From assembly GCA_023433505.1 (NCBI GenBank), contig JAEZCO010000027.1, positions 1 through 25,658 on the forward strand: a DNA stretch of 25,658 bases. Reading direction: 5' to 3'. This DNA is from Bacillota bacterium. GTDB lineage: Bacteria > Bacillota > Clostridia > Acetivibrionales > DTU013. Shown in pieces: positions 6,743 through 15,919 of the stretch (the stretch's first letter is position 1; each line of letters starts with the position of its first letter). The translations under genes and the position numbers were made by a program. The notes under the pieces are model-generated. The model did not search any database. It was not told the origin of the DNA and was given only the letters and a program-made list of their open reading frames with translations.

Positions 6743-7975
6743 TTATCGTGTTTCCATGTGTTCTATACCTTCAAAGCCATGCTTGGACTCCACTTTGGCT
6801 TCCCCATGCTTTACCAGCATCATAAAGAAAAACGCTATCAGCATGGCCAGCGCCGAATAGATGAACAGAAGGGAATCGCCCAGCAAATCCTTAAGAAAGC
6901 CGAACAAAATCGGACTGACGATTGCAGCAAGCATGGAAAAGAAATAATAATAGCCTGTAAACTTTCCGATCCCCTTGTTTGAGGTCATTTCAACCACCAT
7001 GGGATATGAATTGATATTTATCAGCGCCCATCCGATGCCGCCCAACGCCAGCAGCACATAGATAAGCTTCATATCTCTGGCATAGATCATACCTGCAAAA
7101 GTCAGCAGCAATATGGTGATGCCAATGAGTATCGTCTTCTTTCTGCCGATTTTGGTGGCAATAAATCCGGAAGGTATGGCAAAGGCCACCAGAAATCCCG
7201 AAAAAGCAGCCAGCATGAAGGCGGACTGGCTTTTCCCCAACCCCAGCACCGCCTCGCCATAGGTGGAGAAAAAGGTTTCAACGGCATTGTACCCGGTAAA
7301 CCAGAAAAAGATGGCAACCAGAAGGAAGATCAGGCTCAGGACCTTCCCTTTTTCCTTCTCCCGTGCTTCCCCCTCCGCTTCTGCAGTTTTTTCGTCCGCT
7401 ATTGTTTCCGGTTCCCGGACCAATATGTACATCACGATGATCGTAATGATCATAATCAAAGCTCCGCCGGCAAATGGGAAAAACTCATTGACTTTAAAGA
7501 GGAAGCCGGCCATAAGAAAAGTTATTACCGCACCGATGCCCCCCATGAAGTTAATGATTCCGTTTGCCTTACTTCTGAGGGGACGGGGAGTGAAGTCAGG
7601 CATTAGGGCAACGGTGGGCGCCCGGTAAATACTCATGAAAAAGTTCATTGCTATGACCGTAATCATGATAAACAAAAGAGAATGCTTTGAAAACGGAATA
7701 ATAAAAAATGCGACGGCCGAAAGTGGAATACCTACAAGCAAATATGGCATCCGCCTGCCATACCGGGTAGAAGTCCTGTCGCTTAGAGCTCCGAAAATAG
7801 GAAGGAAGATCAAGGCGAAAAAATTGTCGATGGTCATTACAGACCCCACGGCTACCCCCGACAAACCCAAATCCTTCAAATAAAGAGGCATTGCTACATT
7901 ATATATGCCCCACACAATACTGACTGTAAAAAATCCCAGTCCGATCAGCATTGTCTTTTTATAATCAAGCTTCAT
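6743..7975 (-). CDS. MFS transporter, sugar/glycoside-cation symporter-like
   Basis: About 410 residues with twelve hydrophobic segments in two halves joined by a charged cytoplasmic loop rich in Glu and Lys. The signature loop between helices 2 and 3, GALSDRTSTRYGRRMPY, and the block RSKANGIINFMGG resemble the MelB/GPH and sucrose-transporter branch of the major facilitator superfamily. The substrate is unknown; sugars or glycosides are the best guess. The start is ATG at 7975 with an excellent GGAGGGGG ribosome site lying in the end of the upstream GDPD gene. The two coding regions overlap by 11 nt, so translation is coupled. The linkage with a glycerophosphodiester phosphodiesterase could mean uptake or export of glycerol-phosphate-related products, but that is only inferred. 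Confidence 0.88.
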   Translation of the reverse strand: MKLDYKKTMLIGLGFFTVSIVWGIYNVAMPLYLKDLGLSGVAVGSVMTIDNFFALIFLPIFGALSDRTSTRYGRRMPYLLVGIPLSAVAFFIIPFSKHSLLFIMITVIAMNFFMSIYRAPTVALMPDFTPRPLRSKANGIINFMGGIGAVITFLMAGFLFKVNEFFPFAGGALIMIITIIVMYILVREPETIADEKTAEAEGEAREKEKGKVLSLIFLLVAIFFWFTGYNAVETFFSTYGEAVLGLGKSQSAFMLAAFSGFLVAFAIPSGFIATKIGRKKTILIGITILLLTFAGMIYARDMKLIYVLLALGGIGWALININSYPMVVEMTSNKGIGKFTGYYYFFSMLAAIVSPILFGFLKDLLGDSLLFIYSALAMLIAFFFMMLVKHGEAKVESKHGFEGIEHMETR

Positions 7976-8717
7976 AATTTCCCCCTCCAAGCTCTTTGAC
8001 GATTTTGAGGGCCACATCCGGAACATTGGTAATGATCCCGTCCACGCCTGCCAGCACCATGCTTTTTATATGCTCAGGCTTGTCGACAGTGAAAGGATTT
8101 ACGATGATTTTATTCTCGATACAGCCTTTCATAATCTCAGGAACAATATTATAAAATAACGGATGAATGGCTGCCGCGCCGACATGCTTTGAATAAACCC
8201 ATGGCTCATATAAGCCGGCCATATATAGGATCGCAGTTTTTATTTCCGGGTTTATTTTCCTGATTTCCACCAGACTGTAATGATTGAAGGAGGATACGAT
8301 GGTCCGCTTTACCATCCCATATTTTTTTAAAGCTTCAGCCACCTTTGCTTCAATCCCCGGATAGAAAATAGGGCCATTCTTAATTTCAATGTTCAAAAGC
8401 GCATTTCCTGATGATAGTAACTGAAATACCTCAAACAGCTCAGGCATTTTCTCATTTGCAAAATCCCCGGAATACCAACTGCCAAAGTCCAGGCTCTTCA
8501 GTTCCTTCAAGGTTTTATCCCTGACCAGTCCCTTTCCGTTACTCACCCTGTCCACCGTTTCATCGTGAATAACTACCAGATGTCCGTCCGCACTCAGGTG
8601 TACATCCAGCTCGATACCGCCCGCTCCCATATTCAGAGCTTTTCTGAAGGAAGCCATGGTATTCTCCGGGGCATAGGCCGAAGCACCCCGATGCGCGTAA
8701 ATTACAGGTTGTTTCAT
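7965..8717 (-). CDS. Glycerophosphodiester phosphodiesterase
   Basis: A 250-residue TIM-barrel enzyme that hydrolyses glycerophosphodiesters to glycerol-3-phosphate and an alcohol. The catalytic and metal-binding motifs are in order: AHRGASAYAPENT (H9, R10, E18), IELDVHLSADG (E36, D38) and VVIHDETVDR (H51). Later blocks are IEIKNG and the C-terminal GVDGIITNVPD. There is no signal peptide, so it is cytosolic. The start is ATG at 8717, preceded by AAAGGGGAC. The longer frame back to 8771 lacks a ribosome site. It is the first gene of the operon with the MFS transporter and family-4 UDG. A TATAAT lies at about 8824-8829 on the minus strand, but its -35 is poor. Confidence 0.93.
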   Translation of the reverse strand: MKQPVIYAHRGASAYAPENTMASFRKALNMGAGGIELDVHLSADGHLVVIHDETVDRVSNGKGLVRDKTLKELKSLDFGSWYSGDFANEKMPELFEVFQLLSSGNALLNIEIKNGPIFYPGIEAKVAEALKKYGMVKRTIVSSFNHYSLVEIRKINPEIKTAILYMAGLYEPWVYSKHVGAAAIHPLFYNIVPEIMKGCIENKIIVNPFTVDKPEHIKSMVLAGVDGIITNVPDVALKIVKELGGGNYEA

Positions 8718-8973
8718 GGTTTTGTCCCCTTTCAGCCCGATCTTTTTCAATTTCCCAAAATATTTGGGCATTGATTTAATCTAGTAATTAAAATATACTG
8801 GTATTGTAGCTTTATCATGTATATTATATCAGATAAACCCGATGATCTGCACGAAAACTGCAGTGAAAAATACATATTTTATATGCATCTGAGAAATAAT
8901 CGCTAGGGGTTTGTTGTATCGTCCCTCAGATGCCGGTACAGGTTTTTGCTATAGTATCAGGGAGAGGAAAAAA

Positions 8974-9693
8974 ATGTTGGAAAAAGAATGTTATAATTTC
9001 GTTTTATATGGCGACTCCATCTCCAAAGGGGTGGTGTACGATGAAAGTAAAGAAAAATATGTCCTGCTGGAGGACAGTTTTTCAAATCTTCTTCAAAGCA
9101 AGCTGAAAGGAGTCGTACATAATGCGGCCAAATTCGGCAACACCATTTTGAGGGCGGCCGGCAAGCTGCAGAACGATGTGCTGAAAAAGAAACCGGATAT
9201 CGTTATCATCGAATTCGGAGGAAACGACTGCGATTTCAAATGGGAGGAAATCGCCGACAACCCCCAGGGCAATCACCTTCCCAATACCGATTTCAACATT
9301 TTTCAAAAATCCTTGAAGTCCTTGATCGAATTATTCAACAGCACGGGAATCGTCCCCGTTCTCATGACAATTCCACCCCTTGACGCCGACAGATATTTCA
9401 AATGGATCAGCAAAAACAGCACGGTGGCAGGCGGAAAAATCCTTGAGTGGCTGGGCAGCGTCAGCAAGATCTATTGGTGGCAGGAGCGTTACAATTCCGC
9501 TATTCTCAATATTGCACAGGAGACCATGACCCGGTGGATTGATATTCGGAGCGCTTTTCTGAGACAGCCTGATTTCAGACAGTTTTTATGTATCGACGGC
9601 ATCCATCCCAATGACAAGGGCCATAGGATTATCGCAGAAAAAATTATGGATTACATTGCAATCGAATATAAATATCTTCTAAAAGAAGCGTAA
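8974..9693 (+). CDS. SGNH/GDSL hydrolase
   Basis: A 239-residue esterase or lipase-like hydrolase of the SGNH superfamily. All four blocks are present: YGDSIS with nucleophile S15 (block I), FGNT with N56 (oxyanion Gly/Asn region), EFGGND with N84 (block III), and CIDGIHPND with D208 and H211 (block V). No signal peptide is seen, so it is probably cytosolic. The substrate is unknown; sugar or glycan de-esterification is common for this group. The start is ATG at 8974, with GGGAGAGG placed properly. The frame open from 8911 has no ribosome site. It is the only intact gene in this part on the plus strand, divergent from the GDPD operon and ended by the bidirectional terminator at 9963. Confidence 0.88.
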   Translation: MLEKECYNFVLYGDSISKGVVYDESKEKYVLLEDSFSNLLQSKLKGVVHNAAKFGNTILRAAGKLQNDVLKKKPDIVIIEFGGNDCDFKWEEIADNPQGNHLPNTDFNIFQKSLKSLIELFNSTGIVPVLMTIPPLDADRYFKWISKNSTVAGGKILEWLGSVSKIYWWQERYNSAILNIAQETMTRWIDIRSAFLRQPDFRQFLCIDGIHPNDKGHRIIAEKIMDYIAIEYKYLLKEA

Positions 9694-9962
9694 TTTTAAA
9701 GGGCCGGTTAAAACAAAAAGCTCTTTCCATTTTCCTGAAAGGCATCGATTATGCTGCCTTTCAGCGGTGACGGCTTGATCATAGCCACTTGCCAGCCAGG
9801 AAATGTCGCACTATTTGAGAGCTGGCAAAGGGCGGTATCAAATTGTTTTTGTGAAACGCGATATCATACAGACCTTAAGCCTCCGAAAACATGGACGGAA
9901 TATCATGCCATTGCGAAATTTTTTACGAGGACCTGTAATCCGGACTCCCCTTTAACTACAAC
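9694..9962. other. Intergenic stretch without a recognisable gene
   Basis: An open frame on the plus strand crosses this region but runs through the terminator and has no ribosome site, so it is not called. An 8-bp inverted repeat TTGCCAGC/GCTGGCAA lies at 9789-9796 and 9821-9828. On the minus strand around 9745-9785 the reading MIKPSPLKGS recalls the start of EPSP synthase, but it is too short to support a remnant. Confidence 0.4.
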
Positions 9963-10004
9963 AAAAGAGATTTGCCCAGGTTTCCCTGAACAAATCTCCT
10001 TTTT
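9963..10004. terminator. Bidirectional intrinsic terminator
   Basis: The arms AAAAGAGATTTGCCCAGG and CCTGAACAAATCTCC pair with a small internal mismatch around a TTTC loop, flanked by A- and T-runs on both sides. It ends the plus-strand hydrolase gene and the minus-strand S-layer gene, which converge here. Confidence 0.88.
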
Positions 10005-10042
10005 AATACATTTCCCCTATTGCATTTCTTTTATATATCTTT

Positions 10043-13000
10043 CTATATCTTGCTTGCCTTTTTTAGCACCTTTCTGATAATAACCGCAACCTCTGCGCGG
10101 GTTATACTATTTTTAGGCCTGATTGTACCGTCAGAGCCTTCAATAATGCCGCTTTTTATGCATGCTGCCGCATACTGTGACGCCCATTCGGCGACATTGC
10201 CGCCGTCGGTGAATTTCTTTAGCTGCTCACTTACTCCTGCGTTGTCCACATTTGTATCAAGCTTCACAAGATTCATTGCTCTTGCAGTCATAGCCATAGC
10301 CTCTTCCCTGCTTATGGTCTTGTCCGGCCCGAAAGTTCCGTCTTCATAACCCTTAATCAGATTGAATGCTGCAGCTGTTTTAACCACTTCGCCATACCAT
10401 GCATCAGACTTCACATCGGTAAACGGATTGCTTGTGCTAACAGGCCTCAATCCAAGTCCTTTTGCAAGTATTGCAGCAAATTCGGCCCTTGTGATTACCC
10501 TGTCCGGTTCATAAATTCCCACATCTACTCCAGACACTACCGTTCTTGACCCCATATCGTTTGTTGCTTCCTTGGACCAGTGATTTGCAACATCCGAGAA
10601 TTCCCTTTGATTCCAAATTACAGTATGAATTCCGCTGCTGTAAAGACTATTGATTTTGGCATAGTAAGTACCGTCCGCTATTGTTACCTTTGTGGGAACA
10701 TGAGATATATCAAGCTTGCTGCTTACATATACCCCGGTGGTTATTTTCTTCGAATCGATATCTTTAGGCATGGGTATTGACATTTCGACATATTGTCCGA
10801 GTTTACCAATTTCTACGCTTTTTGTATTGCAGCTCAGGTCAATCTTGAAATCAAATGCCCCTGACAGCATTTCTGCACCCGTTGCTTTTATTGCCTCCTT
10901 AATCTTGTCGTATTGGGCTCCGTACAAATTGCTGAGAGTTATATTGATCTCGACATCACTCATGCTTGACGGTTTTCCCAATGCATCATACACACTGTTT
11001 ATATCTACTGCATCTGCAGGGATGCTCCAGCTTACAGCAGGTGTTCCGATTACTAGTGTGTCATTTTTATCCTGCAATGCCTTGAGAAGTGTTCCGTTAA
11101 GTTTTACTCCGAGTTTATCGGCTGTGTCCGTCGTCGATATAGTCACATTCCCACTGGCATTGCCATTCTTGATCACTTCTGAAAGCTTGTCGTTTATTAC
11201 AGTTATGGTAGTATCATTGCCGCCATTTTCATTTTTCGTGGTGCTGACACTTACAACATCATCCTTCCCTGTTCCGTCTACCGATACAGCGGCCCCTATT
11301 GAAGCTTCCGGTTTTGAAGCTGTGCCGGAGTTCTTTCCAGGGCTACCGCCGCTTACGGCATCCGCTCTAATTATCTGGAAGCGGCTGAACCGGTTGATTT
11401 TGAATTCTACACCGGTTGGAGAACCGTTTTCATAAACGAAGCTTAAAGGAATAAGCAGTTCTGTCGTATTATCGCTATGCTCCACAAATATCCTCAGCGA
11501 ATCAAGAAATGCCTGGGTTTCAGTAGTTGGTATCGTTATACCTGTCAAAGGAAGTATGACCTTCGTATCAAAATTGGTGTAGTTTGTCTCTATCTTCCTC
11601 GGAATTCCAAGTATTTTAAGATTTTTGTTTCCCACCAGCTGTATTACTGCGTTGTTGCTGTATGCAGATATAGCCGCCTGCTTTTTTTCAGCAGCATCAT
11701 TTACCGGAACAAGCCTGAAAAAGAGGTCTGTTCCCCGCTCGGCCATCTGGCTGAGCACATTCCGTTCCAGCTCTATTGCTCCCTCATCTGTCTTGACTTC
11801 AAGTATTGCGTTCCTGTCTGCCATGGCTGCAACAGCTGTTGCAGGTATTTCAACCGCCAGCTGCTGTGCAGGGTCACTGGAATCCTGTTTCATTACAACA
11901 GTTACGGTGTTCTGGCCTTCTCCGCCCAGCGGGTTCATTTCGTCCGTTAAGGCCTGAATATTGCTTGTGTCCAGCAGCACATAATCAATCTTTGTATTGT
12001 CATCAAGTATGCTTCTGGCAATCGTAAAGTCCTGCACTGTGGGGTTGGAATAAGTCGCAGCCGTTACAGTCCTCAAGGTATCTTGTCTTGTTACCGTCTT
12101 GCTGACACCTGCTTTCTGTACAATCAAGAGGAATGTCTTTGCGACACTGGCGGTTCCACGTGTTATAGTTGCCGTTAAAATTGTATTTTTATTGTTGTCT
12201 GCAGGCCTTGTAACAGAAGCAGCAACTCCGCTTGACTCATTCCGGAGTTCAATGGCATCATTATCGGAAACCCAGCTGACAGCTGTGCCATGATCTCCTG
12301 CAGTCACTGCCAGAAATGCATTTGTTATAGCCTCCCAGGTATCTCCAGGTGCGAATGTGAAAGCTCTTGCTATCGTGAGGTTTTTCGCAGCATCCTCAAC
12401 GGCATCCTGATCTGTAAGCTTCAGTACTTTCACCATAAAGGTCTTCGTTGTTTCAGCCTCTGTTGTGTCATCCTTAAGGGTTGCGGTAAGTGTTACATAT
12501 GTATCTGCACCGCCCGGCTCCGGCCTCGTTACCCTTCCGTTTTTTGTTATAAGTGATGTATTTGATGAACTCCATGTAACCGTGGTATTTCCCGACTGCC
12601 CCTTCGACGGCAGGAATACCGCTCTAGTAACATGTTCGGAACTGTCTCCCTCCGCATATATTATGCTTACTGCATCCTGCGGCAATGTCTGCGTACCGGT
12701 TGAGAAGCCAATACCCGCATTGTCGTAGGCAGTACCGACACTGTTTGTGGCAAATCCCCGTGCGATGTAGGATGTATTTTGCATAAGCCCGGTCAAATTT
12801 ACTGTAAAGATTCCGATCCCGCCGGTTTGGGCATATACAGCCGTATATACGGAGCTTGTCACGCTTCTGTATTCTATACCCCTTGCCGTAACCGATGCTC
12901 CGTTTGACACATATACATTAGCGGATATGACGGCAGTCGTGCTTCCCGCAGTTCCTACCAGCGCCGTACTGCTGATTCCTGGCACCGCAGCGCCGGCAGT

Positions 13001-15919
13001 GAAGGAAACGCCGACATTGTCATATGCAGTGCCCGCGCCGTTGGTGGCAAATCCACGTGCGATATAACCGGTGTTGGGTGAAAGGCCTGTTAAATTAACC
13101 GTAAAGATTCCGGTTCCCGCTGTTGCTGCCGTGACAGGCGTGTATACCGAATCAGTAACCCGCCTGTACTCGATACCCCTGGCTGTTACGGCAGAACCAT
13201 TGTCGCTAATTACGTTTGCACTGATTACCGCAGAGTTGCCTCCCGCAGTTTCTGAAACAGCTGTACCGGAGATGCTCGGCAAGGTTGCTCCGGTAACAAA
13301 TTGCACGCCTGTAGTATCATAGGCTGTACCGAAGCTGTTAGTTGCATATCCTCTGGCTATATAGGGTGTATATGGTGTAAGGCCGGATAAGCTTACGCTA
13401 AATGTTCCGATTCCTCCGCTTGCTGTATTCGCCTGTGTATATACCGAATCTGTGACCTTTCGATACTCAATGCCGCGCGCTGTTACCGTAGATTCGCCTG
13501 CCGAAGTAACATTCGCCCTTACCGTTGCGTATGTTGTTCCGGCAGTCCCGACAAGCTCAGTGCCGGTGACAACAGGTACCTGCGTTGCCGTGGTAAAAGT
13601 GACCCCGTTATTGTCATACGCGGTTCCGGTGGCATTGATTGCAAATCCTCTTACTTCATATGGAGTGCCGGGAGAAAGGCTGGAGAGATTGGCAAAAAAA
13701 GCTCCCGGGCCGGTACCTGAATCATACACTCTTGTAAATGCGGAATCGCCGGCAATCCGGTACTCGATACCACGCCCGGTCACTGCCGTACCTCCTGTCG
13801 CATATACATTTGCGTTTACCGTAGCGGTAGTGCTCCCTGCGCTTCCCGACAGAGAGATCGTGATACCCGGTACGCTGAAAAAGGTCACATTCTGGCTGTA
13901 GTACGGTGACCAGGTCCCCGACGAGCCTTTTTTAACCCTGAGCTTTATCGTATATCTCCCTCCTGGCTTTCCGGAAAAATCAAAGGTCAGTGGAGAAGGA
14001 ACATTACCGTTGGTATAGGTTCTTGCCATAGCAGTCTGCGCCGTCAAAGTCTCGTTCTCTACCGTCCATTCCCAGTTGGTCAATGCTTCTCCGGCAGGAT
14101 GGTTGGAAAGGTCGGTCGCCGTTATGACAGGCGACTCGGTATCCGGGTCGAAGCTCGTCTTGTCAAGAGTGAACATTGCAACCGAAGGCGCGTTTGTATC
14201 GGTGGAGATATAAGCAACTCCGTAATCGCTCCACTGGCCTGTCACAGAATCCTGCACTTTAAGTGAAACAAGATTGTAAGAATTGCTGGAAAAGCTCAAA
14301 GAGGCAGTAGTGCTGCTTCCCTGGGGAACCCAGCTGTTGGTGCTTACATCCAGCGTTCGCCATTCATAGACGCTTATATTATTTCCCAGAGAAGTTTTGT
14401 TAGAAGTTGAAACAGTCACCTGCCTGTTACTGGAGAAGCTGCTGTCGTATTGCACATTGATCACCGGTTTAGCCATCAGCAAGCCCATATTGTCCGCAAT
14501 ATACCTTGCAAGCTCATTGACGCCCTCCGTAAGAGTGTCATAGCCGGCATCGCTCCGGTTGATGAATTCCCCTTTTCCGGTATTTCTGACAACGAAACCG
14601 TCGCTCTGGGCCTTTACAGTGCTGTACCCTCCAATAGCGGGACTGAGTGTATTATTTACACCCCATCCGATATAATGGGCACTGTTCTGCATCATATAAT
14701 AAAGAATGGTGCTCAGGTCCGAACTGATCCCGAAATCAGGGACACCGTCGTTATCCATGTTGGCAATGACACGGAAGGAATCCGGATAATTCCAGGTAGT
14801 GTTTTCTACTATATTGGTAAAGGTTTTGGAATCATCTTCGGACATGGCAATATTGTTAAAAGTAAATTGGGTATCTCTCGCGCAGCTATGGCTCCTATAG
14901 GCTGCAATAGGCCCGAAGCCGAAAGAATTATAGACGGTGGGCAATGTAAAGTTATTAAGCCATTTATCCTTGATAGTGGAATACGTATTGTCCGTAAACT
15001 GGTAAAAGGACACGGTTGTGGGAGATGTCGCCAGCTTTAAGTAACGTACGCTGCCCGATGAAGGGGTGGTTTTAGCCACTCTCTTTAATAGCGCTACTTT
15101 TCCTTGCGTACCCCATTTACTTACATCATGCAAGCCTAAAGCGTCTTCCGTCGCTCCCAAATTGTCCAGAGCGCTCGATGCTTCATTAGTAAATAAATCC
15201 ACATCAATATTATTCAGTCTATAAAGAGTAATATACTCAGTATCGCCCGAGGTCTCCGTACCCGTTATCAGCACCACATATCCCGATAAAGTTCTCGTAT
15301 ATCCGCCCCTTCCGTTTGAAACGGCATTATAGCTGGCATTAAAGAAGAAACCCGCTCCCTCGCCGCTGTGATATACTGTGTTTGATTCATCCAGTGAAAA
15401 TTGAAATACTTTATTATTTGCATTACTGTTGGAAGAATAAAGAAAATCCTTATATGCAGGTACGCCATACCCGTAAAAATCTATCTGGTTTGTAGAAATG
15501 CTTATGTGGTAATTCTGATACTGATGATTGGGTCTGCCGGTGCCAGGAATTGTCTGACCGGCATAAGGGTCGTTATAATAAGTGACCTTGTCTGTTATTG
15601 TATTGGACGCAAGACTTGAGTTGTTGGTATGGTCGAACCTGTACCAGTTAATTCCAGAGGAAATTGTAGTCGTATTTACCGTATTGATGTGAATTTTGTC
15701 CTCTGCGACACTATAGCCCGTCATAAGCCTGTTTTTAAGCATATCCGAAAAGCCCGACAAATCCAGGTTATTGCTGGCTGTGTCCACCGCCAGCGTGACC
15801 TCAATATCCTGGCCCGAGTCCACTGCCGCATTTACCTTTAACGGCGGTGCAACAAGAATCCCGACTAGCATTATAAACATCAGAAAAAAACAAATTGCCT
15901 TTTTATATGCTTTTCTCAC
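10043..15919 (-). CDS. Giant S-layer-type surface protein with SLH, FN3-like and Ig-like domains
   Basis: About 1,958 residues, exported and cell-wall-anchored. Layout: a signal peptide (RKAYKK, hydrophobic FFLMFIMLVGILVA, then VNAA); a large N-terminal domain to about residue 500; and linker domains. Four tandem FN3-like repeats of about 98 residues follow (685-1077), then two Ig-like domains of the atrophied bacterial type around 1078-1265 (TWSSSNTSLITKNGRVTRP and a weaker copy). Next come beta-rich domains and a Ser/Gly/Lys linker. Three SLH domains fill the last 185 residues (FSDVANHW, FTDVKSDAWYG, FTDGGNVAEWA), and these normally bind pyruvylated wall polysaccharide. The start is GTG at 15919: GGGGAG sits 6 nt upstream, and the signal peptide begins there. 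The TTG at 15952 has no ribosome site. It overlaps the preceding gene by 17 nt. The role is inferred to be structural or adhesive; no catalytic motif was found. Confidence 0.92.
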   Translation of the reverse strand: MRKAYKKAICFFLMFIMLVGILVAPPLKVNAAVDSGQDIEVTLAVDTASNNLDLSGFSDMLKNRLMTGYSVAEDKIHINTVNTTTISSGINWYRFDHTNNSSLASNTITDKVTYYNDPYAGQTIPGTGRPNHQYQNYHISISTNQIDFYGYGVPAYKDFLYSSNSNANNKVFQFSLDESNTVYHSGEGAGFFFNASYNAVSNGRGGYTRTLSGYVVLITGTETSGDTEYITLYRLNNIDVDLFTNEASSALDNLGATEDALGLHDVSKWGTQGKVALLKRVAKTTPSSGSVRYLKLATSPTTVSFYQFTDNTYSTIKDKWLNNFTLPTVYNSFGFGPIAAYRSHSCARDTQFTFNNIAMSEDDSKTFTNIVENTTWNYPDSFRVIANMDNDGVPDFGISSDLSTILYYMMQNSAHYIGWGVNNTLSPAIGGYSTVKAQSDGFVVRNTGKGEFINRSDAGYDTLTEGVNELARYIADNMGLLMAKPVINVQYDSSFSSNRQVTVSTSNKTSLGNNISVYEWRTLDVSTNSWVPQGSSTTASLSFSSNSYNLVSLKVQDSVTGQWSDYGVAYISTDTNAPSVAMFTLDKTSFDPDTESPVITATDLSNHPAGEALTNWEWTVENETLTAQTAMARTYTNGNVPSPLTFDFSGKPGGRYTIKLRVKKGSSGTWSPYYSQNVTFFSVPGITISLSGSAGSTTATVNANVYATGGTAVTGRGIEYRIAGDSAFTRVYDSGTGPGAFFANLSSLSPGTPYEVRGFAINATGTAYDNNGVTFTTATQVPVVTGTELVGTAGTTYATVRANVTSAGESTVTARGIEYRKVTDSVYTQANTASGGIGTFSVSLSGLTPYTPYIARGYATNSFGTAYDTTGVQFVTGATLPSISGTAVSETAGGNSAVISANVISDNGSAVTARGIEYRRVTDSVYTPVTAATAGTGIFTVNLTGLSPNTGYIARGFATNGAGTAYDNVGVSFTAGAAVPGISSTALVGTAGSTTAVISANVYVSNGASVTARGIEYRSVTSSVYTAVYAQTGGIGIFTVNLTGLMQNTSYIARGFATNSVGTAYDNAGIGFSTGTQTLPQDAVSIIYAEGDSSEHVTRAVFLPSKGQSGNTTVTWSSSNTSLITKNGRVTRPEPGGADTYVTLTATLKDDTTEAETTKTFMVKVLKLTDQDAVEDAAKNLTIARAFTFAPGDTWEAITNAFLAVTAGDHGTAVSWVSDNDAIELRNESSGVAASVTRPADNNKNTILTATITRGTASVAKTFLLIVQKAGVSKTVTRQDTLRTVTAATYSNPTVQDFTIARSILDDNTKIDYVLLDTSNIQALTDEMNPLGGEGQNTVTVVMKQDSSDPAQQLAVEIPATAVAAMADRNAILEVKTDEGAIELERNVLSQMAERGTDLFFRLVPVNDAAEKKQAAISAYSNNAVIQLVGNKNLKILGIPRKIETNYTNFDTKVILPLTGITIPTTETQAFLDSLRIFVEHSDNTTELLIPLSFVYENGSPTGVEFKINRFSRFQIIRADAVSGGSPGKNSGTASKPEASIGAAVSVDGTGKDDVVSVSTTKNENGGNDTTITVINDKLSEVIKNGNASGNVTISTTDTADKLGVKLNGTLLKALQDKNDTLVIGTPAVSWSIPADAVDINSVYDALGKPSSMSDVEINITLSNLYGAQYDKIKEAIKATGAEMLSGAFDFKIDLSCNTKSVEIGKLGQYVEMSIPMPKDIDSKKITTGVYVSSKLDISHVPTKVTIADGTYYAKINSLYSSGIHTVIWNQREFSDVANHWSKEATNDMGSRTVVSGVDVGIYEPDRVITRAEFAAILAKGLGLRPVSTSNPFTDVKSDAWYGEVVKTAAAFNLIKGYEDGTFGPDKTISREEAMAMTARAMNLVKLDTNVDNAGVSEQLKKFTDGGNVAEWASQYAAACIKSGIIEGSDGTIRPKNSITRAEVAVIIRKVLKKASKI
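12690..13870 (-). repeat. Four tandem FN3-like repeats inside the S-layer gene
   Basis: There are four units of about 294 bp. Each encodes the pattern GTAGTTxATVxANV, then VTARGIEYR, then LSPxTxYIARGFATN and GTAYD. The conserved cores recur at the DNA level. The last three units are more alike than the first, which suggests expansion by unequal recombination. Copy number may vary between strains. Confidence 0.85.

Noticed and set aside
9745..9785. Minus-strand reading MIKPSPLKGS resembling the start of EPSP synthase
   Set aside because: Only about ten residues match a short common pattern and the following sequence does not continue the family.
9751..10077. 108-codon plus-strand frame after the SGNH hydrolase
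   Set aside because: It runs through a strong bidirectional terminator and into the S-layer gene, with no ribosome site.
10716..15040. Many long plus-strand frames inside the S-layer gene
   Set aside because: They are shadows created by the codon bias and repeats of the real minus-strand gene; none has initiation signals or family motifs.
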